DNA of 64,000 bases, taken from assembly GCA_027422505.1 (NCBI GenBank), contig JAPQWV010000408.1, positions 434,001 to 498,000 on the forward strand. Direction: 5' to 3'. Positions within the stretch are counted from its first letter, which is position 1, and every line of letters starts with the position of its first letter. The notes under the pieces are model-generated. The model searched no databases. It was not told the DNA's origin and saw nothing but the letters and a program-made list of their open reading frames with translations. Made by a program: the position numbers and the translations under genes. Of the stretch, positions 35,784 to 46,811 are shown piece by piece. Source of the stretch: Craterostigma plantagineum (taxonomy: Eukaryota; Streptophyta; Magnoliopsida; Lamiales; Linderniaceae).

Positions 35784-37600
35784 CTACCGTCGATCTTCTG
35801 CGTCATTGTTGTTCCACAAGCGAGCGTAGAGAGCAGAAAAGAAAAGGATGACAGCGTTTAGAAGGGCTTTTACGATCCATTCTTCTGCTGAATCTGAAAC
35901 CAGTTTCTTTATCATCTTAACGGCCAACATCGATAGCATAATTGTTAAACTCCTGCAAAAAGAGAGAGTGGGAGGCCCGATTAAGTTTTTGTCTGTTTTC
36001 TTACATCGCTTGAGTAGAAAGCTTCTTACCATATGAAAGGAAGAATCTTTACGATAAGGTAACAAGAAGCCAGAAAGAGCAAGCCAATGGCTACAACTTT
36101 CATCAGCAATTCGAGGCCGACGTTTTCGTCTCTGTCTTGACCATGTTTCACCTGCATTTGAGTTCGCTGAACGATCAACGTATAAATCACCGTATACACT
36201 CGCCAGTTTTCCTTAAACATCCCTCGAAGCTACTACCGAAAAGTGAAGCATCGTAGTTCGAAAAGTATAGCAACATAACAAAATAACAGGAAAATTTCGA
36301 AGGTTAGTCTTCAGATTCAGGTATTTCTAGCTATGACCGAGTGAAGGAAAAATGGCACAAGGGCTAAACGAATACCTCAGAAGTATCGTTATTTGTAGGC
36401 TGTGAAATCAGTGTATGCGGAGGAGAATGGAATGCCTCGGGTCTTTCATTTGGAGATGATGGTCGATCGGATGGAATATTGTACACCACCTTCAATTTGC
36501 ATCGAGAAATTGGGCGCCACTTTTCGTTGAACTGTATACAAAGTAAGCAAGAGAAAACTTAAGAAAATAAAACACATTATATTCGAGGCCAAATTATTAT
36601 TTTAGTTCACTAAGTATACATGTTTTCGTTTTTTTGTCACTATGTTTGATAATTGCAAAAGTAGGTCACTAACTATATATGTCAAAACAAATTTGGGTCA
36701 CCCTCTCATTTTTTGGTCACTAAGTATATAATATCTTCGATTGTGGGTCACTATTTATTTATGAATGCGAAAATGGATTTAATATAGTGACTCAAAAACA
36801 TAAAACACGTATACTTAGTGACCCAAAAATGAAAGGGTGACCCGGATTTATTTTAACATACATAGTGACCTATTTTTGCAATTATCAAACATAGTGACCC
36901 AAAAAAGAAAACATGTGAACTTAGTGACCTAAAATTATATTTTTGCCTATATTCTATGCCTGAGGTTAGCTGAGTTTAAGATATGTTTACCATTCTTCGA
37001 GCACTTTCAGCGTTGCCAGCAGAATTTGTGACGAAGCTCTTAATCAAAAACTTATCCTTGCACAGCATCTTAATTGGGATTTCAGTTAGAGCAAGCATAG
37101 TGACTGCAGATATGAAAACAACTAGCAATGATTTTCCGCCGCCTAAGGGACATCTTTACGAGCAGCTGAGGCGTTAACGAACGATCGATTTTCTCGAACT
37201 TTTTTTTTATACCGTTAACATCCAAGCTTGATCTGGGCGAAATGATTCCTACACTAGGTCGTACACAGTACTTCTCTGGGCTCGTCGTCATAACCTGAAA
37301 AAACAAAATTAAATTAACTAAGCAAGCGATCAATCAGTACACTTGAGTTGAACTAAGATCACTCAGTCAAAACCTTATAAGCGACACGTTTTCTGGTGAT
37401 GTTAGTGAGTCGAATAGTACAGGGCGATTGCCTTCCCAGCTCAACTGATCAAGGCAGATAGAAACAGACATATTACAAACGCGGCGAGAAATCAAAGAAA
37501 AAGAAACTAAAAATAGAACACACTAACAGTTAAATTTGAGCTCCGTAGGTTCGATGCTGAGAAGGGTTTCACTACCGCCCGTGTCGAGATTAGCTTCCAT
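35784..37600 (-). CDS. VAP27-type protein with MSP domain and unusual hydrophobic C-terminus (copy A), exon 2 frameshifted
   Basis: Seven exons: 37528-37600, 37375-37444, 37213-37294, 36991-37103, 36376-36531, 36030-36229 and 35784-35952. The MSP domain is clear (ETLLSIEPTELKFNFELGRQ, YCVRPSVGIISPRSSLDVN, MLCKDKFLIKSFV, CKLKVVYNIPS). Exon 2 is 70 bp where the phase needs 71 (the neighbouring copy has 71): it ends GTCGCTATAAG instead of a GCT-TAT/TTC-AAG type end, so one base is missing. With it the protein would be about 287 residues. The tail differs from normal VAP27. In place of coiled coil plus one anchor it has a segment VVAIGLLFLASCYLIVKILPFIW, a second hydrophobic stretch and ALLNAVILFFSALYARLW. 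VAPs bind FFAT-motif proteins at ER contact sites. An inverted-repeat MITE sits in intron 4. Confidence 0.82.
36591..36945. mobile_element. MITE-like inverted repeat in intron 4 of VAP copy A
   Basis: Two complementary arms of about 170 bp meeting near 36765. Motifs such as TTTTGGTCACTAAGTATA on the left pair with TATACTTAGTGACCCAAAA on the right, with GTGACC / GGTCAC repeated many times. No coding capacity. Confidence 0.8.
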
Positions 37601-38041
37601 CGATCAATTTCAAGAAAATATTTGACCACGAATCCACACAAAAGTAACCTTTTTCTTCTCTTGTCCGTTTCTCCTTGGATGATTCTTGGCTGCAGAGAAA
37701 CGGTGTAGGACAATTTGGGGGAAGGTGGGCAAGAAATAAAACATTACAATATTCCTCGGATGAGACCCACCTCCATGGAAGTGAACACGCAAAGTTGACT
37801 TTGCCTCGTTAAAATTACGTTTTGTACGCCGGGAAGAAAAAGGAGGTAATAATAAATACAACGGTAAAAACTGGACTTAAAGTAAACGCCTCTCTTTTTC
37901 TGTAACTCGCAAAATAGCTAGCTATCTTTATTTATTACCCATTGGGAAATAGAAGAGAAGTGAAAATTACAAAAATCAGATAAAGTAAAAAATATCAAGA
38001 AAATGGAGCTTCCAATAATCCATGGATGGCATGCTCTGCTT
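37601..38041. other. Intergenic between the two VAP-type genes
   Basis: 441 bp: promoter/leader of copy A and 3' flank of copy B. No feature recognised. Confidence 0.55.
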
Positions 38042-41000
38042 TTACGTCCTTTTCATGATGTACCCAAATAGCATGCCAAGCAAGCCGACAATGATGACCA
38101 AAGAGATCGATACTCCGCCGCCGGCGCCGGCGCCGCCGCTTCTCTTGCTGTCGCGTTTCAACAGCTCCTAAAATTACGGCGGCAGAAAAACCACTTTTAA
38201 CGACGCCGGCGAACACAAAAAGCAAAGAAAAAAAAAGGCGACTTTCTACTGACCAAATCCTGACGAAGCTTGTTGTTCCGCTGAATGGCAGCGTCTTTCT
38301 CCGCCGTCAGCTTAGAAAGCAGCGATCTTGCCTCCGGCGACTTGTCATGGCTATCGACGAACATCCTAGACGCCTGCAAACATCAGTCGTTTGCTGTGAG
38401 AAAAAAGTCCTATAGGGAAGGCGGCGATTGAGGGTTGAAAAAAAGTGTACCTTGCCGCCGTTTTCTCGCGGGGAGGTATCCTCATCGGAGCCCTCGGCGA
38501 CCGGCGACGGTGGCTGAGGAGGTGCGACGTAGACGACCTTCAGCTTGCATTCTTCCACCTGCCCTTGCTCCTTATTAAACTTTTTTCCCAGAAGAAAAAA
38601 ACAACACAGAAAAAGAAATGGAAGTAATATTAGCAGCTGCCTATATATATACTACGATGATAGATGTCTTGTCTCCTTTCGAACAACATAAAACTGGGAA
38701 GGAACTAACTAACCATTTCTGGGGTGATGTCTTTGGGATTGAGGCCAGGGCTGACGACGACGCTCTGAAGAAGAAATTTGTCCTTGCATTGCATGTCTTG
38801 GGGAGCTTCTTTCTGAGCTTGCATAGTCACTGCATGTTAGGCCGATTTTATCCAACCTTGTACTGATTCATAGGATTAGTATTACCTGATACGATGAATA
38901 ACGGAAGCGATAAATTAGTAATACCACAAGACGGATTGTAGAGTTGGAACCGAGAGCGCACGTGTTCTTCAGAAAAGTCGTCAACTCTATTAATGAATCA
39001 GCAACCCTAAACACTAATGTGTTTAGGGTATTTATACAAAGCCCTAATGGGCTAATTGGGCCCAATATTACTAATATACCCACAAGTCGGGTATATTTAC
39101 AATTAAGTCCTAGGACAGAATAAAATTACAAGATTAAGATAACCTACTTTAATTGAACACAATAAATAATTCCTAACAATCTCCCCCTTTGTGTTCAATT
39201 TGCAATTCAGCACTGGTTATCTTCGTCTTGTAATCGTCCTGAGTCCTCAAAGAACACGTATCGGAGTTGTGTACGCGAAAGCATTTGCATGCATGTTCTT
39301 CTTCATTCACCTCCTCCTTTATCTTGTCTTGTGACCTCTTCTTTTAGGAGATCAAATCTCACCGTGTTCTGAAATTCTCTTCTTGAAGCTGCTTGTTGGC
39401 TCGCCTCATTTTGTGTTCGATCTCTCCCCTGGATAGTCACCACTCCCCGTACGTTTGTTCAACCTTTTGTTGGATTGAGGAGTTCTCTTTAAATTTGGAG
39501 AGACATACATGAGTCGAATCTTTTCTTTAGGTGTTCCAGCTCTTCCTTCACTTGTCGCAACTCTTCCTACATTTGTTCAACCTTGTGTTGGGATTGGGAG
39601 CTCTCTTTAAACTCGAAGAGCTGTACACGAGTCGGCAGCTTTGATTCTTGAAGTCCATGCTGAAGTTGTTGATCGTATCTTGTCATTTGAGTCCGATCTC
39701 TTCGTTCGATTGCAGCTCAACTCCCCCTACGTTCGTTCAACCTTGTGTTGTGATTGGGGAGTTTCTTTTAAAATCGAAGAGTCGTACATGAGGCGACAAC
39801 TTCAATCGTTGGACTCTGTGGTCTTCGCTTGATTCTTCGTCGTGGTGTTGCTCCCATTTTGCTTTAGTGCTCCTCCCCCTCATGAAGATCGAACTAGGGA
39901 GATCGTCATGCGATGGGTCAAAATGGGGCATCGTCTTTGGCAAGAAAGATCGCGTCGTCGGAACAAGAAGAAGGTGTACGTAGTGTGTATTTTCCGAAAA
40001 TGTGTCTGGGCTCCTTCGGATTTTTTTTCATCAATTACAAGAGAGCCTATCTTCACAGTGGTACGCGCGGCGGAAATGGTGGGTGCTCAGGTTGGGTAAT
40101 AACCTGACGGAGCCACAAAGGCAGTCCGTCGACACGACTCAGGGTTAACTGAGACGTGGCCTGTGAGGACAGGGCTTTATAAACCGGGGCCACATAGGCG
40201 TCCCGTTAACATCAATCTAGGAACATAGCTCATAGACGATGGCCTAAAACCGTTGTTGTTTTGACGTTGCAACGGTAGGACTTCCTTCCGATCATCGAAG
40301 CATGTCGTAGTAGGACATGTCTACGAAAGTTCTGATCTGGTCACAAAGTCCAGATAAGAAAAAAAGTGTATGTGTCCTAAAAAGATATAAAAATATTTGG
40401 ATGGTGAGGACACACTAGACTCGATGTATTCAATAAAATTCAGTGGTGTGGGGCTGACTACCACTTAGTTCAATATCTCCTGCTTCCAAGTGAAGCAGTG
40501 ATAGATTACGCGGCTCCCCGTGATTTAGTAAAACATCGGTCTGTTGGGAGATCGATGAGTGGGTAAGGCTTGGTTGTGCATGCGCCGTTGGACCTAATGC
40601 GACGACTTCTACCCGGGGCTAATAAAATTAGCACCTGTACCTATGGGGGTTGGTCCGAGTAATTTGTGACTAAGGGAATTTTGTATCTTCCGCTCTTCGG
40701 TGTCAAGAATTTCCAAATAGGGGTAGCTCTATGAACTTGAATCGTCACTAACACTCGGCTACGTTCCGGGGTTAGGTTCAGTTTGGTCTGACTGAACCAT
40801 GGGAACTTAGAATCCATGCATCCGTCAATTTGGTGAGTGCTGCTTGATCAGCGAGTTGGAGCAGGTCGGTTGAGATCATCTTCGTGATAGTGTACGGTTG
40901 TCACGCCTTTTGGAATTCTTGAACTCTTGTAGGCTTGAGATTCGTCCTTCAAATATATCTTTGGAAGACAGGGGAACTCTTTTGAAGTAAGATTATGAGA

Positions 41001-44000
41001 GTATGAGGCCTTTCTTTTTTTTTTTTTTTTTTTTTTTTGCACGTTTTTTTTTTTGTGATTTTTTGTTTTTTTTTTTATATATATATATATGTATTATCTT
41101 AATAATAATATAATAGTAACTATATATTATATTATTTATATATTATAGATAGATATATATATATATAATATATATATATTTAAAATCCTCCTACTCAAAG
41201 CATGCTTCTTAAAACCGAGTTACTCCCCCTCAAAAGATGCATATTCGGATTAAAATTATCGTTCGAGAATCCCTTTCCCTAAGTTCACACATTAAGTTCG
41301 CTCCCCCTAAAAATTTAGTTATTTCTCCCCTTAAGACAAATATAAGAGTTGCTTCTCTTTAAAAAAGAGTAACTCCCCCTCAATGCATGCACATTAAACA
41401 TGTAAATTCTCTCCCAATTAAATAAGCGTGAACGTATTAATTTATTTTCAAAGCAGATGCAAACTAAAGAGTTATTGTTCTTTAAGAATGCATTAGAATG
41501 TACGTTTTTTGTCGCTCCAAAGTTAGAATAGGTATTATGCGCTTCAGATCATATGCATACAGAAAATTTAAGCTCGAAATTTTTTTTTTTTTTTAAGATC
41601 CATGCATAATGGAATGTACCTATAACATGGTATTTAATGCATTTCAGCTCATGTATGCATGCAAAATTTAGAATTTAAAGTCTTTTTGAAGCATGCATAA
41701 CTATAATGTACCCTTTAGTTTCAAAGTAGGTATATAGTCTTTTCAGTTCGATACGCATGCCAAAAGTTTAACTATGGAATGCATATATATAGAATTTACC
41801 TACGATTAGTTGCTCGCATCGCTAACCAGTCGTGTCTGTGGAGCAACTCGATATGCCATACACGCTGGAACGTTTAGCTGCCCTCGTCGCATACCAGTCA
41901 TGAGTGTGGAGCAGCTCTCATAGTACCTACTCATGCTGGGATATCTGCAAAGCATTACCGGGACTTTACCCATTTTTGGATGGGTCCTCCCTTATTAGCA
42001 GAAAACGGGTTAAGCATATAAGGTTCAGATATTGATCCTAAGTCAACTTTTAAAGTCCTATTCAATTTGATTTGTGACTTAGGAATCCATAGCTTCAATC
42101 CTTGTTTTGAGTGTTGTGGGGATGTGGAGTGATGTTTTTGCTTAGGCACCCAAATTTGTTTAACATTAAGATTATATCCTGTTGAGTTTTTATTCATCAA
42201 TCGATTGAATACGGGAGTGTTCGAGACGTGGCTTGCATGAGATGATGGCTGTCGAGTAGAGGAGTTATGCAACTTATAAATATTAGATTTATTTAGACGG
42301 GAAACTTCATAATACTTAGTTGTCTTCGAAGAAATAAAATTATGTTCATCAGAAGCATAGTTTGTAGAGTAGAAGGCCTTGGTGGGAGAGGGTTTAGATT
42401 TTGATTTCCTGACCCTGTCCATCGTCTTCGTCTTCTTGGTTAGTTTCTTGCCTGTAGCTAAATTGGACACATCATTAGGAGTTAAATCATAAGTCGAAGA
42501 TGAACCAACTTCAGATGAATGATCGTTGAGATTTCTTAGGAGGGAAATTTCATTCAGAAGTTTTTCTTTTTCGAACTTGAATATTTCATATTGATTCTGG
42601 TGTTCCTTTGCTTGTAATTTATTGATGTCCTGGAGGCGTGAAATTTCGGCTAGAAAGTCTGTCTTGCCTTTACAGAAAAACCTTGTGTCGTTCTTGATTG
42701 GGGTTGCGCTTGCAAAACGAAAACGGGAATTCAAGTCAAGTGCATCATCGTAGGAATAGTAATGATTTGAGGGGGATGCAAATTTTTCAAATAATAAATA
42801 TTCTCTTTTGGCTATCTCCTTCCCTTTTATTTTCTTGTGGAGTGATGCTTCTATCTTAGGCTTAGCTAGATGCAGTTGTGGGGAGAGATCTATGGAGTTA
42901 TTGACTTGTTTTTCGAGTGAAGATATAATTGTCAGGAGTACGTCTTTTTCCACTTGAGCGGCAATCTCAGTCTCACAAGATGAGTCAGTTGGAAGAGTAG
43001 CTGCAGTGGTATGTGCTTCATCTTCAGAGTCAGCTTCGACGTTTGCCATGAGATCCAGGTTTTCGTCTTCACTTTCAGAGGTATCCTTGAGCCATGATTC
43101 CTGTTCTGCCATGAATACGGCACCCGACTGTTTTTGTTTTTCTGCTTGAAAACCTACTCTTTCTGATTCCAAAGTTGCGTTCAATTTAGAAATTTTATCG
43201 ACAACCTCTGGAATTTCCCAACAAGAAGTAGATTTGTTAGAAGGTAAAATATTTTCCCCGTTTGACGCTAGGTTCTTAGAGGAATTTTGATCTGCTTGCC
43301 CTCTTTTTGTTAGAATGTCCTCTAAACTTCTAATTTTGGAGTATAACTCGTTACGCTCGCTATATATGAAGTTATATTGACAAGTCTTAGTGAGTATCTC
43401 GTCTTCGCTCTTTTTCAAACTAGTAGTTGACTCACTAATTTTCACTTTCAGTCTTTCTATTTCTTTGTCACGATCATCGACTCTCATTTGCATTGCTTCA
43501 AGCTTGCAATTGAGATGCGCTTTTTCACTCAAGCTGGCAAGGAGACATTTATGATTATTCTCTAAGCGAGCTTTTAATTCCTCAATTTCTTTAGCTTGTT
43601 TGTTCACTTTCTGTTCCCACTGATACGGCATATATGACATATTGAAAGTGGATATTGAAAGTTCAGTTCTAGAATTATTTTTGGTTGGATATGGATCTTA
43701 ATCGTGTTGATCAGCTAAATCATAGATCTCTAACAAAAAAATCAAATAATGTTAGTAATATAGATGAAAAATAAGATAATCACAGAATTTAGTTTAACTA
43801 GTTGAATAAGAATAATAATATATATTAATTATTATTTGTTTTTTTTTTTTTAAATTATTATTTTATTTTATTATTTTTTTTTTTTGGAACAGTGATGAAT
43901 TAAGACGTGATTAATTTTGAGAAGGGAGATTAAAAAATATTTCAAGTTAGAAACTCTGAAGCTCTCTCCTCTGTCCTCTCTCGATTAAACAAACTCTGAA

Positions 44001-46311
44001 GCTCTCTCCTCCCCTATCGATTTTTATTTTTAAAAGATCTCTTCTCAAAAAAATTCGCAGATAATAAAATGATTTCTCTCCAAATTCTCGGCGGTGAAGA
44101 AATATGTCCGTTGGTCGATAGTTGCAATCAGCGGCGGCTCGGATCAGTAGCGACCTTGGAGCTTCAGGTGAGAGTCGGCCAGAATCAACGAGCTGAGACT
44201 GAGACGAAGCAGAGATGTTTCAATTTAGTGGGATGTTGTTTCAGACTGAGACGAAGCAGCTGAGACTGAGAAGCAGAGATGACAAACACGAAGAAATTGA
44301 GCTTTTTGAGCAGAGGAGAAACCGTGAGCAGATCTGGAGCTAAGAGAGCTATGTCCCGGCAAACATCGACGAGAAGCAAAAGATGGTAAAGAGATCGAAG
44401 GGCACAGAGGATCAATCGAGAAATAAAGTTTCTGAATGATTCGCAGAGCTTCTATTTGTGCCGGAAAAAAAATTGTAAAATTATTCAGCCGAGGAGAGGA
44501 AAATGAATTGAAGAAGATTTCGGTTGATGAATTTTACTGAATTTCAGATGCGATTGGGTTGTCGAGAAGCTTAAGTTGTAGGATGAAGTTCTCTGATTTT
44601 TTGAAGTGTGTCTTCTTAAGATATTGCTGTGATATCGAGATCAATATCGAGAAGGAAGAAAAACAAACGTAGGATTTTAATTAGAGAAGATCTCGATGTT
44701 TTCAAAATGTCGAGTTGGGATAATTCGTGAAATATTTTGTCGAAGAGTCGTAATAATGTCGAGTCGCAATATTTTGTCGAGGTGGGATAATGTCGCAATA
44801 ATGTCGAGTCACGATAATGTCGAGAGTCGTATTGAAATAAGGATGTCGATAAAGATGTCGAATATAAAATCTTGGAAATGTCGAGAGAGGAGCAAAATGT
44901 CGAGAGGTGTCGAAATTCTTAATTTTAATGAATAATGTCGAGATCTTGGAAGAGATGTCGAGAGATGATAATATCGACAGAAAATGTCGAATGAATTCTT
45001 AACAGCGAAGATAGATGTCGAATGAGAAGGATGTCGAGAACACTGTCGACAACTTCAAATGTCGAAAGGTTCAGAGTAATAAAATGTCGATATCGAAGAG
45101 AATGTCGAGAGCTTGGAAAATGTCGAGAACTCACACAATTTTGAAATTGAGGCCGATTTCGACAGATATTTCGAGAACCTTAGAATTTGCCGCAGATTCC
45201 GATAACGATCTCGAGAATTATCTCCTCTTTGCAAAAAAAATTTCTGTTCGTCGTCAATTTGGGATCGTCGTCTGCATTCACTTGAAAATTGAACCGATAA
45301 CTTAAAAAAAACTAGAGCAGATAAAGCAACTGTGTGTTACTTTAAAGACTGAGCAGAATTCGGAATTTTTACGAGAAGAATTTGATGATTTTAAAAAAAT
45401 CAGAACCGAAAAAAAACTGATGAAATTGATCCACGATTTCGGCTCTGATACCACTTGTTAGGCCGATTTTATCCAACCTTGTACTGATTCATAGGATTAG
45501 TATTACCTGATACGATGAATAACGGAAGCGATAAATTAGTAATACCACAAGACGGATTGTAGAGTTGGAACCGAGAGCGCACGTGTTCTTCAGAAAAGTC
45601 GTCAACTCTATTAATGAATCAGCAACCCTAAACACTAATGTGTTTAGGGTATTTATACAAAGCCCTAATGGGCTAATTGGGCCCAATATTACTAATATAC
45701 CCACAAGTCGGGTATATACAATTAAGTCCTAGGGCAGAATAAAATTACAAGATTAAGATAACCTACTTTAATTGAACACAATAAATAATTCCTAACACTG
45801 CACATAAAAATGAAGAAAGAGAGAAGCGAAGAAGAAAACCCAGTAAGAAGAACATCGTTTGATCCAAGCAAGCTACGATCTTTTTTCGAACCCATTATTG
45901 TGACATACGGAAAAATCGACGGATGGGATTATTACCAACAATGTCGCTGGTTAGATGGGGCAAAACGATCCCCGTGTTTGGCCTAACGCAGTACTTCTTG
46001 GGATTCGTCGTCTTAACCTGCGATAAAAACGAATACACAATAAGATCGAGCGATTCATATCGAAAAACGAATAAAAAAGAACGAACCTTGAAAGCGACAT
46101 GATTTTCGGTCTTGTTCGTGACTTGCAGAGTACAAGAGATCTGCCTCTTCAGCTCAACTAATCAGATAACAGAGAGGAAAATGTTGGAGAGAGATCAAGC
46201 GAAGGAAGATCGAAAAAAGGTAAAGAAAAAAAAAACACAAATGGAGGAGTCATTCTTACATGCAAATTTCAGTTCTAATGGCTCGACATCAACAAGCTCT
46301 CCCGAACTCAT
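38042..46311 (-). CDS. VAP27: VAP27-type vesicle-associated protein (copy B), split by an LTR retrotransposon
   Basis: Seven exons: 46260-46311, 46087-46157, 45936-46017, 38714-38829, 38451-38579, 38254-38373 and 38042-38167, in phase, 231 residues. Canonical VAP27: MSP domain (LVDVEPLELKFAFELKRQISC, VAFKVKTTNPKKYCVRPNTG, VTMQAQKEAPQDMQCKDKFLLQSV), linker VVYVAPPQPPSPV, coiled coil (KLTAEKDAAIQRNNKLRQDL) and a C-terminal anchor (SISLVIIVGLLGMLFGYIMKRT). It tethers ER to plasma membrane and other organelles through FFAT-motif partners. A 6.96-kb retrotransposon occupies intron 3. Its 5-bp target duplication is the 3' splice site itself, so TGCAG now occurs on both sides. All exons are intact, but normal splicing is doubtful. 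Confidence 0.92.
38835..39178 (-). repeat. 3' LTR of the retrotransposon
   Basis: 344 bp with TG...CA ends, bordering the target duplication CTGCA and, immediately beyond it, exon 4 of VAP copy B. A 71-residue frame inside it also occurs in the other LTR and is not a gene. Confidence 0.95.
39440..39800 (-). repeat. Three imperfect repeats inside the retrotransposon
   Basis: Three diverged copies of a block containing GTTCAACCTT.TGTTG..ATTG.GGAG, TTCTCTTTAAA, GAAGAG and TACA.GAG.CG begin near 39458, 39575 and 39731. Function unknown; they lie between the coding frame and the 3' LTR. Confidence 0.6.
41019..41178. repeat. Poly(T) and (TA)n low-complexity tract inside the retrotransposon
   Basis: Runs of T at 41018-41038 and 41046-41074, followed by TA repeats to about 41178. 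Likely hard to assemble exactly. Confidence 0.9.
41955..43640 (-). CDS. Retrotransposon-encoded coiled-coil protein of unknown function (561 residues)
   Basis: A single uninterrupted frame, the only long one in the element. Residues about 1-110 and 325-375 are rich in Lys/Glu/Leu heptads (KQAKEIEELKARLE, RDKEIERLKVKI, EISRLQDINKLQAKEHQ) and predict coiled coils. An acidic middle (SEDENLDLMANVEADSEDEA) precedes a basic Ser/Lys region. The C-terminus has spaced KQIWVPK, LKLWIPK and GPIQKWVKS motifs, resembling the linker between Gag and integrase in some plant Copia elements. No CCHC knuckle, protease, integrase or reverse-transcriptase motif is seen. It may be a Gag-derived remnant kept by selection in a non-autonomous family, or a protein with its own role; this is inference. 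Confidence 0.7.
   Translation of the reverse strand: MSYMPYQWEQKVNKQAKEIEELKARLENNHKCLLASLSEKAHLNCKLEAMQMRVDDRDKEIERLKVKISESTTSLKKSEDEILTKTCQYNFIYSERNELYSKIRSLEDILTKRGQADQNSSKNLASNGENILPSNKSTSCWEIPEVVDKISKLNATLESERVGFQAEKQKQSGAVFMAEQESWLKDTSESEDENLDLMANVEADSEDEAHTTAATLPTDSSCETEIAAQVEKDVLLTIISSLEKQVNNSIDLSPQLHLAKPKIEASLHKKIKGKEIAKREYLLFEKFASPSNHYYSYDDALDLNSRFRFASATPIKNDTRFFCKGKTDFLAEISRLQDINKLQAKEHQNQYEIFKFEKEKLLNEISLLRNLNDHSSEVGSSSTYDLTPNDVSNLATGKKLTKKTKTMDRVRKSKSKPSPTKAFYSTNYASDEHNFISSKTTKYYEVSRLNKSNIYKLHNSSTRQPSSHASHVSNTPVFNRLMNKNSTGYNLNVKQIWVPKQKHHSTSPQHSKQGLKLWIPKSQIKLNRTLKVDLGSISEPYMLNPFSANKGGPIQKWVKSR
44700..45130. repeat. Cluster of about 21 TGTCGA motifs in the retrotransposon leader
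   Basis: About 21 copies of TGTCGA, usually A/GATGTCGAG, at irregular spacing over about 430 bp. In element orientation this is TCGACAT in the 5' leader between the primer binding site and the coding frame. Confidence 0.85.
45456..45797 (-). repeat. 5' LTR of the retrotransposon
   Basis: 342 bp. On the minus strand it contains TATAAATA (about 45650-45657), a candidate promoter for element transcription reading in the same direction as VAP copy B. Confidence 0.95.
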
Positions 46312-46811
46312 TCTGTTAGATCAGATCAGATCAGTCAGTCGATGTTTCATTCGGCTAAATGAAAAGAAAACCAAAAAGATCCAACTTTTACAACGCAACA
46401 CATGCTTTTCTTATTATGCAAATTCTACGGAAGGGGAAGTGTATACAACTGAGGGGTGATCCAAAAGTTTCTCATGCACGGAAGTTGCGTGTCATTTGTG
46501 CTCTTATTATTAATTTAAACGGCAATAATTCGTGCCATACCAATGATCTTTTTGTACTGATTCGGAATCTAGGATAATTAATTAATTACTCTAGTTTCGT
46601 AACATCACATTTATTGTACATCATTCTGCAATTGCAACTGATCCATTACAGTAAGAGACAATCATTCACGACGCTGCAACGAAAAAAATGTCATGAATTA
46701 ACTTATTACCACCGCATACGGGAAAGAAAGAATAATAACTTCCAAAAGTAGCAAGAAAAGGAGGCAAAACTGATGGTTACAATTACAAAAGCACTAAAAA
46801 CAATACTGTGT
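46312..46811. other. Intergenic: VAP copy B promoter side and OWL1 3' flank
   Basis: 500 bp, AT-rich, no recognised element or exon. Confidence 0.55.

Larger units (their letters stand above)
38835..45797 (-). mobile_element. Non-autonomous LTR retrotransposon (Copia-like signals, no pol), 6963 bp, recent
   Basis: LTRs at 38835-39178 (344 bp) and 45456-45797 (342 bp) start TGTTAGG and end CCTAACA. By eye they differ only by a 2-bp indel and one substitution. Target duplication CTGCA lies at 38830-38834 and 45798-45802. The minus-strand primer binding site TGGTATCAGAGCC (45453-45441, complementary to initiator tRNA-Met) and purine tract AAAGGGGGAG (39190-39181) set the orientation, the same as the host gene. 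No protease, integrase or reverse transcriptase is found; the only long frame is a 561-residue coiled-coil protein. The near-identical LTRs mean a young insertion. Confidence 0.93.

Noticed and set aside
38868..39083. 71-residue frame that also appears identically at 45489-45704
   Set aside because: It lies inside the two LTRs; the repeat explains the identity and no protein family is recognised.
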